Of a DNA stretch of 58,137 nt, positions 45,445 to 56,302 are shown piece after piece. The DNA comes from a virus. Location: positions 1 to 58,137 of the IMG/VR virus record IMGVR_UViG_3300014499_000006; one strand, given 5' to 3'. Position 1 is the stretch's first letter, and each line of letters begins with the position of its first letter. A program made the position numbers and the translations under genes. The notes beneath the pieces are model-generated. The model was not told where the DNA came from. It saw only the letters and a program-made list of their open reading frames with translations, and ran no database searches.

Positions 45445-47904
45445 CTAAAAAAGCCCAAATATGAAATCTTGATCCTGCGGATCACCCGATATCTCCCAAG
45501 TCTGCGAAAGCCTGGGAGCAACTAAACCATAAAGATGTAGAATGTCCCAATTACCTACTTCTCCGGTAAAAGGAACAAGTGCTGGAGGAATTATTTCTAC
45601 ATTAAAATTCAATATACCGACCCAATTTTTTGGATCAGATAATGTACTCATACCCAAATTTTGCCATGTAACTCCTTGTGATGTAATAATAGGATGAGGT
45701 AAACGAACTAGGTCAAACCCACCACCACCATTATCTTCAGTAGTTGCGTCTAATTCTGTAGACCAAATAGGACTAACGGAATTTGTAGTTCCACTATTTA
45801 AGGCTATTTGAGTGTATCCATTAGAATCTACAATCAACTGTCCGATAAACACACTCTCCCCAGGATTCCAGCTTTCTCCTTGTCCCGCTCCTGTTGTATT
45901 AATTGGAGCTTGCCCTAGTATATAATTTCCGTCCGAGTAGTAATACGCAGATTGCAGAGTTGGGGTTACTAACCCTGCCGATGTTCCGTCCTGAGTTTCC
46001 AATGCTATAACTTGAGCTAAAGGTATTTGAAAGGACGTAACCTCTGCTGTACCTGTATCCGCTGAATTAATATAAGAAGTTGGAGCACTCAATGGCGCAA
46101 TAGCGGTAAATCCTGTTGGACTGGCGGTAAGTACAACCACTTCTGTATCATTCAAAAAAGATTCAGCGGTATTAGCAAAATTAACAATAGCCCCTGGGTA
46201 TAAAAAATTAGAGTCGGTACTTACAGTTAAAGTACTAACAGGAGGCGAGCCCATAGTAGTGATATTTACTCCCGTCACATTGGCAACTAAATTTGTAACC
46301 TTATGTATCCTAGCGGTTACATTTAACGCTGGATTTGTAAACCCTGTTATGGTTAGCTGTTCCCCATCATGGAGAAATTGAGTGCGAGGAATATAAGTAT
46401 AGGTAGCGTTCATACCATCAGAATAGGCGCTTGTTACATCTACAAAAATATTAGGCAATATTGACCAGGCGCTCGGTGTAAGCGTAGGACTTAATAATCT
46501 TCCATACGCCGCAATTGTAGTAGACGGATTCGCTGGGTCTAGCACAGGAGCTTGTATCAACATCGGTCCCCACGGTGGAGTTTCAACTTGGCGCACATAA
46601 ATTCGCAAGATATCGTTAATTCCGGTAGATTGACAATTCTCATTTGTGTACTGTAACTGATATAACGCCTGCCACTGTAACGGTAAGGCAAGCCACTGAG
46701 TCGCTGTAATCACTGGCGGAAAAACAAAAGTTGCGGTACCTTGAGTTTCGGTAGTAGGTCCATAATTTGGCGGGGAGTTGATATAATTGTAGGCAGCTGT
46801 AAAAGTATTACCCGTTACAGAGAGTACAGTAAGAGCTACACCGTTCAAAAAAGTAGCGTACCCCAAATTTATCAAAGTAACTATATTTCCCAAACTCAAA
46901 GGGGCAGAAAAATTAAGGCTAACAGTAACTATATTGTTTTGTATTTCAATACTTGTCACCGCGGGGGAAATATTTGTCCATGTGAGTTGATTATCATTTG
47001 TCGTACCTTCTGATAAGGTATTCCAAACTGGTACAGTAACCCCTGTCTCCCCCAATCCTGTAGAACCGGTCACTAACTGAAAATTTTGATTCGAATCTAG
47101 AACCAAACTATTTAATAAATAGGTTGTATTTCCCAACCAAAATAATGGGGGATTGGTCGGAACATACCCAGTTTTAACATAGTACGCTTGTACACCCTGG
47201 GTCATTGTAATGTACTGCTGCTGGGTCAAGTATGTTGGACTTAGTATGCAGTCCAATTGCTCCCCTTCACTGAATACTGTAGTAAATTCCAACCCCACAT
47301 GTGCTGGTTTTGCTAGATCAATGGCTGTATATAAACTTTGAATGATAGTTTGAAGCTGTGCCAGAGATGTAATAGTTGTAAGAGGATTTGAACCCGCATT
47401 TCCCACATTCACACTAACCAGAAGAGAATTCCTATCAGATTGATCGTAAACTCCGTTCCCTATCTGTTTATACAATTCTTGTACCTGAATATCAATACCT
47501 GTGTAGGCATAAATTACATCTTGAATAGCTGCCACTGTGGTGCCTTGCTGATAAGCGGCAATCAACTCTACGAGCATGGCTTTAAACGCCAAATCAAACT
47601 GCCCTTGGCTGGGCCAGTTAGAACTTACATACAAAGGTGCTGCCCAGCGGCGACGAATATCCGTGGGAGTGAGAAAGCTGGGACTTTTATTGACGATATC
47701 ATAGGCATAATCATAATCTAGGGTTGCTAGCTCATCCGCCAAGGCTCGAAGAAAATTACCCCACGTAGATTGGTCATTACGAGTAGTGTAAAAATTCGCC
47801 ACAGCTTGTAAAAGTGAGTTCAGCCGACTGTCAGAAAATTGTAGTAAATCTTCTCGGCTACGGATATATAGTAAATCTGGGTTATTATTAATAAGATTAG
47901 CCAT
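45445..47904 (-). CDS. Baseplate/tail protein (819 aa)
   Basis: N-terminal 160 residues are helical with a tail-protein-I-like look (LLQFSDSRLNSLLQAVANFY ... RRRWAAPLYVSSNWPSQGQF ... AAIQDVIYAYTGI), followed by beta domains with repeated TATQWLAL / GLG / FTAIAPLS-type loops. A segment IVTVSLNF..PLSLGNIVTL ... TFLNGVALTV is also seen, in variant form, in the 1582-aa and C-terminal Ig-like proteins (SFLNGQVLTI). Starts at the base where the 1582-aa gene ends, so co-translated with the baseplate J protein. Confidence 0.65.
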   Translation of the reverse strand: MANLINNNPDLLYIRSREDLLQFSDSRLNSLLQAVANFYTTRNDQSTWGNFLRALADELATLDYDYAYDIVNKSPSFLTPTDIRRRWAAPLYVSSNWPSQGQFDLAFKAMLVELIAAYQQGTTVAAIQDVIYAYTGIDIQVQELYKQIGNGVYDQSDRNSLLVSVNVGNAGSNPLTTITSLAQLQTIIQSLYTAIDLAKPAHVGLEFTTVFSEGEQLDCILSPTYLTQQQYITMTQGVQAYYVKTGYVPTNPPLFWLGNTTYLLNSLVLDSNQNFQLVTGSTGLGETGVTVPVWNTLSEGTTNDNQLTWTNISPAVTSIEIQNNIVTVSLNFSAPLSLGNIVTLINLGYATFLNGVALTVLSVTGNTFTAAYNYINSPPNYGPTTETQGTATFVFPPVITATQWLALPLQWQALYQLQYTNENCQSTGINDILRIYVRQVETPPWGPMLIQAPVLDPANPSTTIAAYGRLLSPTLTPSAWSILPNIFVDVTSAYSDGMNATYTYIPRTQFLHDGEQLTITGFTNPALNVTARIHKVTNLVANVTGVNITTMGSPPVSTLTVSTDSNFLYPGAIVNFANTAESFLNDTEVVVLTASPTGFTAIAPLSAPTSYINSADTGTAEVTSFQIPLAQVIALETQDGTSAGLVTPTLQSAYYYSDGNYILGQAPINTTGAGQGESWNPGESVFIGQLIVDSNGYTQIALNSGTTNSVSPIWSTELDATTEDNGGGGFDLVRLPHPIITSQGVTWQNLGMSTLSDPKNWVGILNFNVEIIPPALVPFTGEVGNWDILHLYGLVAPRLSQTWEISGDPQDQDFIFGLF

Positions 47905-50900
47905 TATTGCCCCGCTATTTGATATGCGATCGTAACAGTCCCGGGGGATAGATATTCTGTGGGCGATACAGTTACATCGGACGCACCCCCTTCATTATAA
48001 ACTTGATAAGTACAGAAGTAACTATAATAAGACGGATTCAAAATATTTTCAGGGACTGTAGCGATAATTCTTTGAGAATAAGAATTGGGTAAAGACACCG
48101 TGGAACTAATCTCATCATTCTGCCCTATGATATAAAATGAGCCGGGAGTATCATAAGTAGCACCTGGAGGAACAGCGATATTTTGAACTGTCACAGGATT
48201 GGTTAGAAAATTTTGAATAGATAAAGCTCTTTGAAAAGCCTGTCCTTGATAAAGAAAATCTACAATAGCATCCACCGCCCCTCCAGATGGAATCGTAGTA
48301 TCCGGCAGCACGGGGTCCGCTGTAATCCAACTATTTTTTGGGGTACTAATACCGGCGAAAGCTGAGTCAGATGAAAGTGGAATCCATTTCGTGCCTGTGG
48401 GAATTACAACCCCGATATCATAACTGCCATCAGATTTAGCGCATCTCAAAAGAGGTATTTCAATATTTTGCACTCCGGTAATCGACTGGATTTGTGTAAT
48501 CAACTCAGATTGATATAATGTACCTACGGCGTTATCTAGCACAATATCAATGACTGTACGAATAATAGGATCCACAGTTGCTGGAGATGTGCTGGCGTTA
48601 AGGGTAACTGTAAGTGTAATATCAATAGGGTTACTTACCATAGCTTTAATCGCTACGTCTGCACAAGCAGACTGAGTTTGAGCGATGGCGGTTGCTAAAA
48701 CTTGTACAAAAGATGGATACTGGGTAGAAAATGTAAAAGTTTCCAAGGTAAAATACGATACATTAACTGTAGCGCCGTCAGGTATCTTACCAGTAAGAAT
48801 ACGAGTAATGGTTGCTGCCTTTGTTGTAGGATCGACGGTTAAAGTAAAATCTAAACCTTCTTGCATCACTACATCTAAAATTCCATTATTATATGTCACC
48901 TTGATATATCTAGAGGCATAAGGAACTTGATTACCCACTAGACCAGATGGATCAAAAGTTAAAGAACCCCCTGTATCCAAACCACCGTCTATAGTGTTAT
49001 ACTGCCCGTCCCATCCATCAAGTAGCAAAGAATACCCAAGCTGAGTAACGGGAAAAGTAGGTATCCCAGTTGTGTAACTCTGAGGCAACCATACATTATA
49101 TACAAAACCATCGTTATCCAACATAGTAGGAAGAGACCCGGTAAGTATCTGAGTTTCTTCGCTTACAAAGTTCAGGCGTTCATATAAGACAAATTTGTTA
49201 TATGTTACAGATACCTGTTGATTATTTTGAATGGCGCTGCCCATCGCTGTACCGCTATCTATACCGACATAGCTGGGATAAGTAAAGGTAGCTGTAAAAA
49301 ATGAAGACGTTGCTGTGGCGATTGTAAGAACTTGGCCGTTCAAGAAAGATGAGTTTGTAAACCCGTTTAATGTTACAGAAGATCCTATACCAAACTCATT
49401 ATTTGCTATGACTGTAATCACATTATTACTTATATTCACTCCCGTGACTACGACAGTAGAAGTAAGAACTTGCAAACCATACTGATGATAAGGACCGTAG
49501 GGAACGATAGTGTAGTCTGTTCCATAAATATAAGAAGTTGACATATCCTGACTAAGAACAGATAAAACATTCAAAGGATTTCCATTATTATTCAGGGGGA
49601 CATCCATCGCGGTGTCAATCAACACCGGATTCATAGTGCTGGCTGTAATAACATTTGTAATAGGTTGACTTTGTATTGCTACTTCAACCAGATCCCCAGC
49701 GTTGTTTGATCCACCGTTGAGTAAAAAATCTGATGTATGAATCAAACTCACAATATTCGAATTAACCACGCCTGTGCCAGTAGGAGTAGGTTCCCCTGTA
49801 ATAGAATTCACTTGAATTATAGGCTGTAACGCAGGAGCATGGATAAAAGTTGATTTTTCACGGAATAACAACTGAAAAGTGTAAGTATTAACCAAAGCAC
49901 CAGAGATAGCTGCTAAGGCGGCTTGATTTGTGGCTGGAACATTATTAATATTCAGCGCAACCTTAGCATATGTAATTGAGTTACCTGCATATTGATATGC
50001 TATATCATTGGGGTTTAGAATAACAGTGTTATTCACGAATTGGGCTCTATCTAATGACAGATAAAAACTCTGAGTAGATGAACGAGATACCAGTAGTTCC
50101 ACACCATCGTATGGAGGATACGCCAAAGTATTATAACCTTGAATTTGAAACTGAAGTGTCCCCGCTTGGTAAACGAGTGAAGAATAGGTATTATAGATGC
50201 CGTACGTTCCGTTGTTGGCGTACTGAAATGGGACAAACTCATTTTGCTCTGAGTATGTAGTACCTCGCACATAAATATCCACGCAGCCAAAGACATGCTT
50301 TTGTCGAGTAGGATCCCAGTCTCTGAGCATGTCCAAATCACCAGCTGCCACAATTTGAGCCCCAATGATACCGGGAGTGCTTAAAGCATTGACCAAATAC
50401 CCATTTCGTGAGCTATTATCAATTCCAGTTACCAAACGAGCTTGAATTCTAGCAGCAAATGCAGCATTGGTTTCTTGGTCTGTTCCGTATTGTGCGGCGG
50501 TTAAATTAGTAACACTCACCCCAGCCTGAACACCTGTGACTGTTTGAGTAATTGTACCAGCGCCTACATTGCCGATTGAACCTGGTTGCGTACATTGTAT
50601 GGGTACGCTTACTCCCCACCAGCCAGATTGGGAGTTGTAGAACGCGGATAGATTAGATAAATTAATAACCCCTTGCCCTAGAGTAGTGAAACTCACCGCG
50701 GCAGTGTTAGAATCCGGAGATGTGGCGATCACTGCCCCTTCGGGAATCGTAATGCTGGACTGCGGTTGCTGATAGGCGTAGAATGTAGCAACTCCGGTAG
50801 CTGTAGAAGCCCCCAAACGAGTTAACCCAGCCTGCCCACCCAATAAATCAAACTGCTGATTGATAAGGGTTTGAGTGCTTATTGCGGATAAACCAAAAGC

Positions 50901-52652
50901 CCTAGCGATTTGTTGTTTATATGGTGATGATTGAAATGGGTCGGATACGCCGTTTCCACTAACATTATCAACTTGAGAAATAGCGGAGATAGATTCTGAA
51001 ACCCTGGCGAACCATTCACGCACAGACATACTTGCTAGCTCAATCGAAAAAGGATCGATAAACATATCACGGATTTCTGAACGGGGTGACAAATCCAAAT
51101 TCGGAAGTTGCCGAGTAATTTGAGTAATCAATCTACCGGCAATGTCTTCTTTGCGTTGTAGAACGGGAAAATCTGTAGGATTAGCCAGTTGTAGGTTTAC
51201 AAAGCCGCAGGTTAAAGGTCCGTTTTGCACAGACTCGTACATTGTATTTGTTCCTGGGTCTTGAATTATCGTGGAAAACAGAGCATAAAATATGGAATTG
51301 TTAATAGTTGTATACGGAATCTCTACACTGCTATAATTTGTCTCCATTACTGTGCTTGTATTTGTAACAATGTTTGTGGATACGATACTTGTAGCCTGTC
51401 CTGTATCTGCTGCAATAAAGAGGGATGAAGTGGTAGGGTTAGGATAATTCAAAGATGTATAACTAGCTGTGAATTGAGACGGTGTGGTCGTCAATATAGT
51501 GACCGTTTCATTATCAAGAAAATCTGCGTTGGCTATATTAGAAAACTGAACCACTGTACCCGGGGTGAATGTATTTTGTGCTTGTACCGTCAAGACATTG
51601 TTAAAAATACCAATGCCGGTAATAATAACTTCAGACACATTGGTTGCACTGGTGGTTTCAGTATCAATAATTGTAGGTGCGGTGCTGCTGATGTTTGAAA
51701 CTAAATCCCCAAACTGAGTGTATGGGGGATTGATTCCAGCTGGATCAGTAGACAGCATCACTCTGACCCCGATGAAGCCCGGATAATTTGGAGTAACCCA
51801 CTGTATTAAACACTCTGATTGATTTTTACTAGCGGTAATACCAGAGGGCGGGGAAATCGCCATAGATAAATTACTTTGATACGCCAGTAATGAAAATTTA
51901 ACAATGGGGGTGACAGCTATAGGCCCTATGTTTGTCCATACAACCCCATTATCTAGGGTAATGGATTGGGCATAACCCGTATCCGGTTGAGCCAAATAGG
52001 TTAGAGGGGTATTAATTACAGCTACTTGAAATTGAGTAGGTGTTACTCCCGGTAAAACTACCACCAGTTGCCCGTTCAAAAATGAAGCGTTGGTCAATCG
52101 TGTAAGGTAAACATATTGTCCCGCTACAAAATTATTAGCGGCTGTGAGTGTAGCTATTACTGAAGTTCCATAAGCTAGGCTCACATATGTGATATTAGCT
52201 GGAATAGCGGTATTCCATGATGGTTGAACGATTCCCGTAGTGCCAGATGTGATATTTAAAGATAAAGGATTATTTACTAAAGTACCCAACACCACTTGAA
52301 CATTTCCGTTGGGGTCAGCAAAATCAAAATTTGGAGCTACGGATGTACTAGCGAGCCAGCCGTTAGGAAATTGTGTGGGATCATAATTACGCCCAATTAT
52401 CTGTACATTAGTATTTGCTGTCGTAAGAATTAAAGGTACACTTAAGGTAAACTGATTTTGATTGGTGTTTGTAGTGTAAGTATCAACCCCATAAACGGTA
52501 TTGTAGATGCCTATTTCTATTCTCGTTGTATCTAAACTAGCGTTAATAATGAACGGCAATACCGAAGAATCCGTAGACAATACCGTTGTACCCGGAGGAA
52601 GAACTGGGGTGACCAATATAAACGGCGATAATGTTGTGGCTGGTGATGACAT
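47904..52652 (-). CDS. Giant baseplate J-like protein (1582 aa)
   Basis: Residues about 480-850 contain the Baseplate_J/gp47-gp6 region: LDLSPRSEIRDMFIDPFSIE, LARAFGLSA-type loop, ATFYAYQQPQSSITIPEGAV, GSIGNVGAGTIT and TDQETNAAFAARIQARLVTG with SSRNGYLVNALSTPGI. N-terminal ~480 residues and the central part add beta domains of the FLNGQ.L.V type; about residues 1380-1450 carry a second J-like C-terminal segment (DIVLDNAVGTLYQSELITQI). Ordinary J proteins are 350-400 aa; this one is about four times longer, as in some large myoviruses. Confidence 0.8.
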   Translation of the reverse strand: MSSPATTLSPFILVTPVLPPGTTVLSTDSSVLPFIINASLDTTRIEIGIYNTVYGVDTYTTNTNQNQFTLSVPLILTTANTNVQIIGRNYDPTQFPNGWLASTSVAPNFDFADPNGNVQVVLGTLVNNPLSLNITSGTTGIVQPSWNTAIPANITYVSLAYGTSVIATLTAANNFVAGQYVYLTRLTNASFLNGQLVVVLPGVTPTQFQVAVINTPLTYLAQPDTGYAQSITLDNGVVWTNIGPIAVTPIVKFSLLAYQSNLSMAISPPSGITASKNQSECLIQWVTPNYPGFIGVRVMLSTDPAGINPPYTQFGDLVSNISSTAPTIIDTETTSATNVSEVIITGIGIFNNVLTVQAQNTFTPGTVVQFSNIANADFLDNETVTILTTTPSQFTASYTSLNYPNPTTSSLFIAADTGQATSIVSTNIVTNTSTVMETNYSSVEIPYTTINNSIFYALFSTIIQDPGTNTMYESVQNGPLTCGFVNLQLANPTDFPVLQRKEDIAGRLITQITRQLPNLDLSPRSEIRDMFIDPFSIELASMSVREWFARVSESISAISQVDNVSGNGVSDPFQSSPYKQQIARAFGLSAISTQTLINQQFDLLGGQAGLTRLGASTATGVATFYAYQQPQSSITIPEGAVIATSPDSNTAAVSFTTLGQGVINLSNLSAFYNSQSGWWGVSVPIQCTQPGSIGNVGAGTITQTVTGVQAGVSVTNLTAAQYGTDQETNAAFAARIQARLVTGIDNSSRNGYLVNALSTPGIIGAQIVAAGDLDMLRDWDPTRQKHVFGCVDIYVRGTTYSEQNEFVPFQYANNGTYGIYNTYSSLVYQAGTLQFQIQGYNTLAYPPYDGVELLVSRSSTQSFYLSLDRAQFVNNTVILNPNDIAYQYAGNSITYAKVALNINNVPATNQAALAAISGALVNTYTFQLLFREKSTFIHAPALQPIIQVNSITGEPTPTGTGVVNSNIVSLIHTSDFLLNGGSNNAGDLVEVAIQSQPITNVITASTMNPVLIDTAMDVPLNNNGNPLNVLSVLSQDMSTSYIYGTDYTIVPYGPYHQYGLQVLTSTVVVTGVNISNNVITVIANNEFGIGSSVTLNGFTNSSFLNGQVLTIATATSSFFTATFTYPSYVGIDSGTAMGSAIQNNQQVSVTYNKFVLYERLNFVSEETQILTGSLPTMLDNDGFVYNVWLPQSYTTGIPTFPVTQLGYSLLLDGWDGQYNTIDGGLDTGGSLTFDPSGLVGNQVPYASRYIKVTYNNGILDVVMQEGLDFTLTVDPTTKAATITRILTGKIPDGATVNVSYFTLETFTFSTQYPSFVQVLATAIAQTQSACADVAIKAMVSNPIDITLTVTLNASTSPATVDPIIRTVIDIVLDNAVGTLYQSELITQIQSITGVQNIEIPLLRCAKSDGSYDIGVVIPTGTKWIPLSSDSAFAGISTPKNSWITADPVLPDTTIPSGGAVDAIVDFLYQGQAFQRALSIQNFLTNPVTVQNIAVPPGATYDTPGSFYIIGQNDEISSTVSLPNSYSQRIIATVPENILNPSYYSYFCTYQVYNEGGASDVTVSPTEYLSPGTVTIAYQIAGQ

Positions 52653-52656
52653 ATAT

Positions 52657-53451
52657 TTAATTCATTGGTAATTCAAAATTCATTGGTACCGTCTGCCCAC
52701 TATAATTAGATACCGTAATTGTCAGTAAAATTGTGGTCGGATCAGTTGGGCTAATAATAGCGACTACATTTATGATATCTTTTAGAATCTCCCGTGGGTC
52801 AAGACTTTGTACTGTTCCCTGCGCTTGTTGAACTTGTTGCATCGTACTAAGAGTATTCACTACTTCTGTTTGAATATCGGTATCTGTAATTTGAGCCCCT
52901 AGTTTTCTCCCTAGATAATTTTTAATCTGACATATAAAAGTAGGGTAAAAGGGACACATTGATGCAAGAATCCATTTAAATGATTTTTGCACTAACTTAC
53001 TAGCTCCAGAAACATGTAAAAAATTACCTGAAGTAGATGGTTTTAAATCATTCACATACCCCGTAGCGCTGCACTTTAAGCAGAACCCTTGTATAGTAAT
53101 ATAAGATACCTCAATTAGTGGGATTACTAATCTGACCGATTGATTAAATACTATTTTGTAAAAAATACCCGCCGGTATTGAAGTATCTATCCGATTTGGG
53201 TCTATTACAACTTGCCAGCCGTAAACGGGATCATCGGAGAAAATCTCTTCTCCACTAATCCAAATTTGCACATTCGTACTTCCGTTAATTGGACCTCTCA
53301 TATTGAGAGTGGTGTTTCCAGCGTAGTTCAAAGTACGGAAATCGTTTTGATTTACTACCATCCGCTCAAAGGAGATAACGTGGTTACATGCTCCAATGGG
53401 AGCTTTAGACATTGGGTCGCTAGTCAATACATTGTAATCATATGTACCCAT
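52657..53451 (-). CDS. Baseplate-associated protein (264 aa)
   Basis: Beta-rich N-terminal half (VQIWISGEEIFSDDPVYGWQ ... YKIVFNQSVRLVIPLIEVSY) and helical C-terminal half (LSTMQQVQQAQGTVQSLDPR EILKDI) with a wedge-like ILLTITVSNYSGQ end. A CLKC pair in the middle may bind metal. Precedes the J-like gene by 4 nt, so structural role is inferred. Confidence 0.6.
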   Translation of the reverse strand: MGTYDYNVLTSDPMSKAPIGACNHVISFERMVVNQNDFRTLNYAGNTTLNMRGPINGSTNVQIWISGEEIFSDDPVYGWQVVIDPNRIDTSIPAGIFYKIVFNQSVRLVIPLIEVSYITIQGFCLKCSATGYVNDLKPSTSGNFLHVSGASKLVQKSFKWILASMCPFYPTFICQIKNYLGRKLGAQITDTDIQTEVVNTLSTMQQVQQAQGTVQSLDPREILKDIINVVAIISPTDPTTILLTITVSNYSGQTVPMNFELPMN

Positions 53452-53452
53452 T

Positions 53453-54121
53453 TTATGTCCCTAAATCCTGCATATTTACAGACGCTCCTGTACCCGCTGG
53501 ATTTGCTACTTGTTCAATCTCCCATTGTGTACGAGGGTTTAAATTATGCCAGCTATAACGAGGATTACTCGTCCCGGCTGGATAAACATTTGAAACATCG
53601 TCTACAAGTACAGTCTCAAAGCGAGGTTGCTTAAAATAACTGTTGATTTGAGTAATTAATGAAGCTATATCCCTGGTAGTATCAGTAGTAGCTATGTTAG
53701 CAATTTGAGCTTTATCTTCTGTTTTCTCAATGATATTGCGAAGCTGATTCATTGAAAATACACTTTCATCCATTCGTTGAAATTGTTCTCTCATATACGA
53801 TTTTATTTGGGACATAGCGACCATGGGTAGATGATCATCCCGAAATGGGTAGTAAAAGTGTCCTTGAGGTCCTGGTTTCCAAACCAATTTATTGAAAGTT
53901 GGGTTAAGTGGGATGTCATTTACTGTGGCGTAGAATTTTTCAAGTAAACCAGCGGTCTTCCGCAGTTGGGCGGCACGAATTTGATAATGTTGTTGAATCG
54001 CTGGGAAATTTTTAGTGCGAGCGTTAACGTAGCTCTGAAAAGCCTTCCATTGCGTTGCACTGAAATGCCCCAAAAAATTGAATGGTGGTCCCGCGTATCC
54101 GTAAACAAGATTGTCTGCCAT
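53453..54121 (-). CDS. Structural protein of tail module (222 aa)
   Basis: Helical N-terminus (ATQWKAFQSYVNARTKNFPA, then HYQIRAAQLRKTAGLLEKFY) and a conserved-looking HFYYPFRDDHLPMV. Fits a small baseplate or tail-assembly protein by position between baseplate and Ig-like genes. Not recognised by family. Confidence 0.55.
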   Translation of the reverse strand: MADNLVYGYAGPPFNFLGHFSATQWKAFQSYVNARTKNFPAIQQHYQIRAAQLRKTAGLLEKFYATVNDIPLNPTFNKLVWKPGPQGHFYYPFRDDHLPMVAMSQIKSYMREQFQRMDESVFSMNQLRNIIEKTEDKAQIANIATTDTTRDIASLITQINSYFKQPRFETVLVDDVSNVYPAGTSNPRYSWHNLNPRTQWEIEQVANPAGTGASVNMQDLGT

Positions 54122-56298
54122 TAGCTACTATACTCCGTGGAACTGTAATAAGTGGTAAACAAGGTACTAAGAGTATCAGTTGCTATATATCCCATAAGCA
54201 TATCCCCTAACCCGGTTGGTATAGTAACAGTCAGAGTAAAGGGTTTATAGTATACAGTCTTACCTCCCACGGTACCTGTATACGGAGTACCTAAAATACC
54301 AGCACCCAATATAGTAGATGTTCCACCAAGATAAGGTTGCCTAAAAAAGTTCAAAGTCACTGATCCCGTGTCTGTTGTATACACCGTTGCTGATAACTGA
54401 AATGTGCCAGCAACATTTCCAGATGCTGGTGTAGTACTAAAGCTGTAAGACACTGGCGCTTGATATTGACTGCCAACAACTAGGCATGGAATGGCGTAGT
54501 TATTAACATAGGTTAGAACTTTCGTAGTAAAATTTGTGCCATTCAAATAAGTAAGCGTACCACTAATATTAACGATGATGTTGAAATTAATGTTTGTGGT
54601 AGTAAGAGGGGTCTGCAAATAAAGAGTCCAACCTGTCAAAAACCCAGAGCTGTTAATATTTGGTTTAGTCGATGTTATTACCACACCTCCAGAGGCTGTG
54701 ATAGACGAGCTAATAGAATTCCCCGTGTCCCCTAAAGTTCCCTGTTGTTGAGGTGAAAAGGGCTTACTAAGAGTGATTGTACACCCTAGAGGGAAACTTG
54801 AACTCCAAAAAGATGTCGTAGATGATGTAACCGGAGGAGAATTCAAACCCGGATTAACCATGTAGTCTACTTCTAATCCAAAACTAATCGCCCCGTTGTA
54901 CCCATGGTAGTGAGGCGCGTAGGAATCGAAGGATTTATTTGCTGCATTATACCATGCCACATCATCAGCATATACTGTAAGTTGAGTATTTGCTACGCCG
55001 GAATCAAAACTTTGACCCCCGTAATTTAAGTCAAACCAATTGTTTGATGGATCGGCTGCAAGACTTAAACGACCCTGCCATGATGTGTTATTTCCTTGTA
55101 GATTTATAACCCCTTGTGTAGCGGCGGCGGTCAAGCTGACGCTGTTCCCGTTGTATGTGGGATAGATAAAATAATTCGGGTTAACGGAACTAACCCCATT
55201 TGACACATACAGAGACCCCTTTACTCCTTCGAAAATTGGACAATAAGGAAAAGATGTATAAATTACGTTTTGAACTACAAGAGTGAGTGTATCAGATGTT
55301 CCTTGCAGGGCTACACTACCAGTTGGTGTTAACACTAACTGTGCCGTGCCGGGATTGCTATTCGGCGGTGTTGATATTAGGGAAACTGGATATGACTGGT
55401 ATCCAACATTGGTATTATTATCTGGTTGCGTACCAGCTAAATAAACTATTTGAAAAGCTCCGTTTGAAGACCCCCCCGGATCAATTGAAGTTCTTTGCAC
55501 ATAAATTGCCTCGAATGGATAGACCCCGGGCGCTGGAAAATTTACATATATATAGCTGTATGGAGGATAAGTACCCAGGTTTGTACTTACTTGACTAGCT
55601 AGAGGAAATCCACTAACAGGTCCAACAGAAGGAAAAGGGTTGGGACCAATAACATTAGTTGCGGAACTTACCGTAGCCCCGCCTCCAATGTATACCCCGT
55701 AGTTGCCACTGTTCACAAAAGCCACAAAGAAAGTGTAAGTTCCTGGGGTACTAACCACGAAGCTACCCGTCATATCTAAAGTGAAACTCCCACCGGTTCC
55801 AGGTATTGCCAAATAACTAGCGTAAGCACCCGATGATGTTTGCTCTACGACGATCATTGGATTTAATTTATACCCACCTCCATCAGGAGTAGGATGCGAA
55901 GCGCCCCAAGGTACCAAAGTGTCATTAAATCCTGAAATCGGCCAGTTTTCATTTTCTTGGTTAAGAACTAGGGAATTACCTATCACAGGACCCCCTAGAA
56001 TACCGGTCAAACCAGGATAACCCACAAATCCATTAGGACAAGAGTAAGTAGTTATGGAAATAGGACCTACCGCCACTGTTCCGTTTGTTTGTTGCCATGC
56101 TACTTCTACCGGATTTGATGTATATCCGTGAGATGCCATAGATGCCGTAATTGTGTCCAGACCTGGGTTTACGCCGGTTAATGTAATACTTAGAGGACCA
56201 CCAGATCCAGTAGTTACATCCACAGGTAAAGAATATGTATAAGTATTTGGATTAGCTCCGGTTACTGTTACTTTAATTTGTTCTGTTACTGTTGGCAT
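54121..56298 (-). CDS. Virion surface/tail protein with beta domains (725 aa)
   Basis: Ser/Thr/Gly/Tyr-rich beta protein. Residues about 130-290 hold a PA14-like segment (GGSFTLDMTGSFVVSTPGTY TFFVAFVN ... YIYVNFPAPGVYPFEAIYVQ), known in carbohydrate-binding or adhesive proteins. The N-terminus TEQIKVTVTGANPNTYTYSL looks Ig-like. ATG at 56298 lies 4 nt after the stop of the upstream gene. Possible role in host attachment. Confidence 0.65.
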   Translation of the reverse strand: MPTVTEQIKVTVTGANPNTYTYSLPVDVTTGSGGPLSITLTGVNPGLDTITASMASHGYTSNPVEVAWQQTNGTVAVGPISITTYSCPNGFVGYPGLTGILGGPVIGNSLVLNQENENWPISGFNDTLVPWGASHPTPDGGGYKLNPMIVVEQTSSGAYASYLAIPGTGGSFTLDMTGSFVVSTPGTYTFFVAFVNSGNYGVYIGGGATVSSATNVIGPNPFPSVGPVSGFPLASQVSTNLGTYPPYSYIYVNFPAPGVYPFEAIYVQRTSIDPGGSSNGAFQIVYLAGTQPDNNTNVGYQSYPVSLISTPPNSNPGTAQLVLTPTGSVALQGTSDTLTLVVQNVIYTSFPYCPIFEGVKGSLYVSNGVSSVNPNYFIYPTYNGNSVSLTAAATQGVINLQGNNTSWQGRLSLAADPSNNWFDLNYGGQSFDSGVANTQLTVYADDVAWYNAANKSFDSYAPHYHGYNGAISFGLEVDYMVNPGLNSPPVTSSTTSFWSSSFPLGCTITLSKPFSPQQQGTLGDTGNSISSSITASGGVVITSTKPNINSSGFLTGWTLYLQTPLTTTNINFNIIVNISGTLTYLNGTNFTTKVLTYVNNYAIPCLVVGSQYQAPVSYSFSTTPASGNVAGTFQLSATVYTTDTGSVTLNFFRQPYLGGTSTILGAGILGTPYTGTVGGKTVYYKPFTLTVTIPTGLGDMLMGYIATDTLSTLFTTYYSSTEYSS

Positions 56299-56302
56299 AT
56301 TT

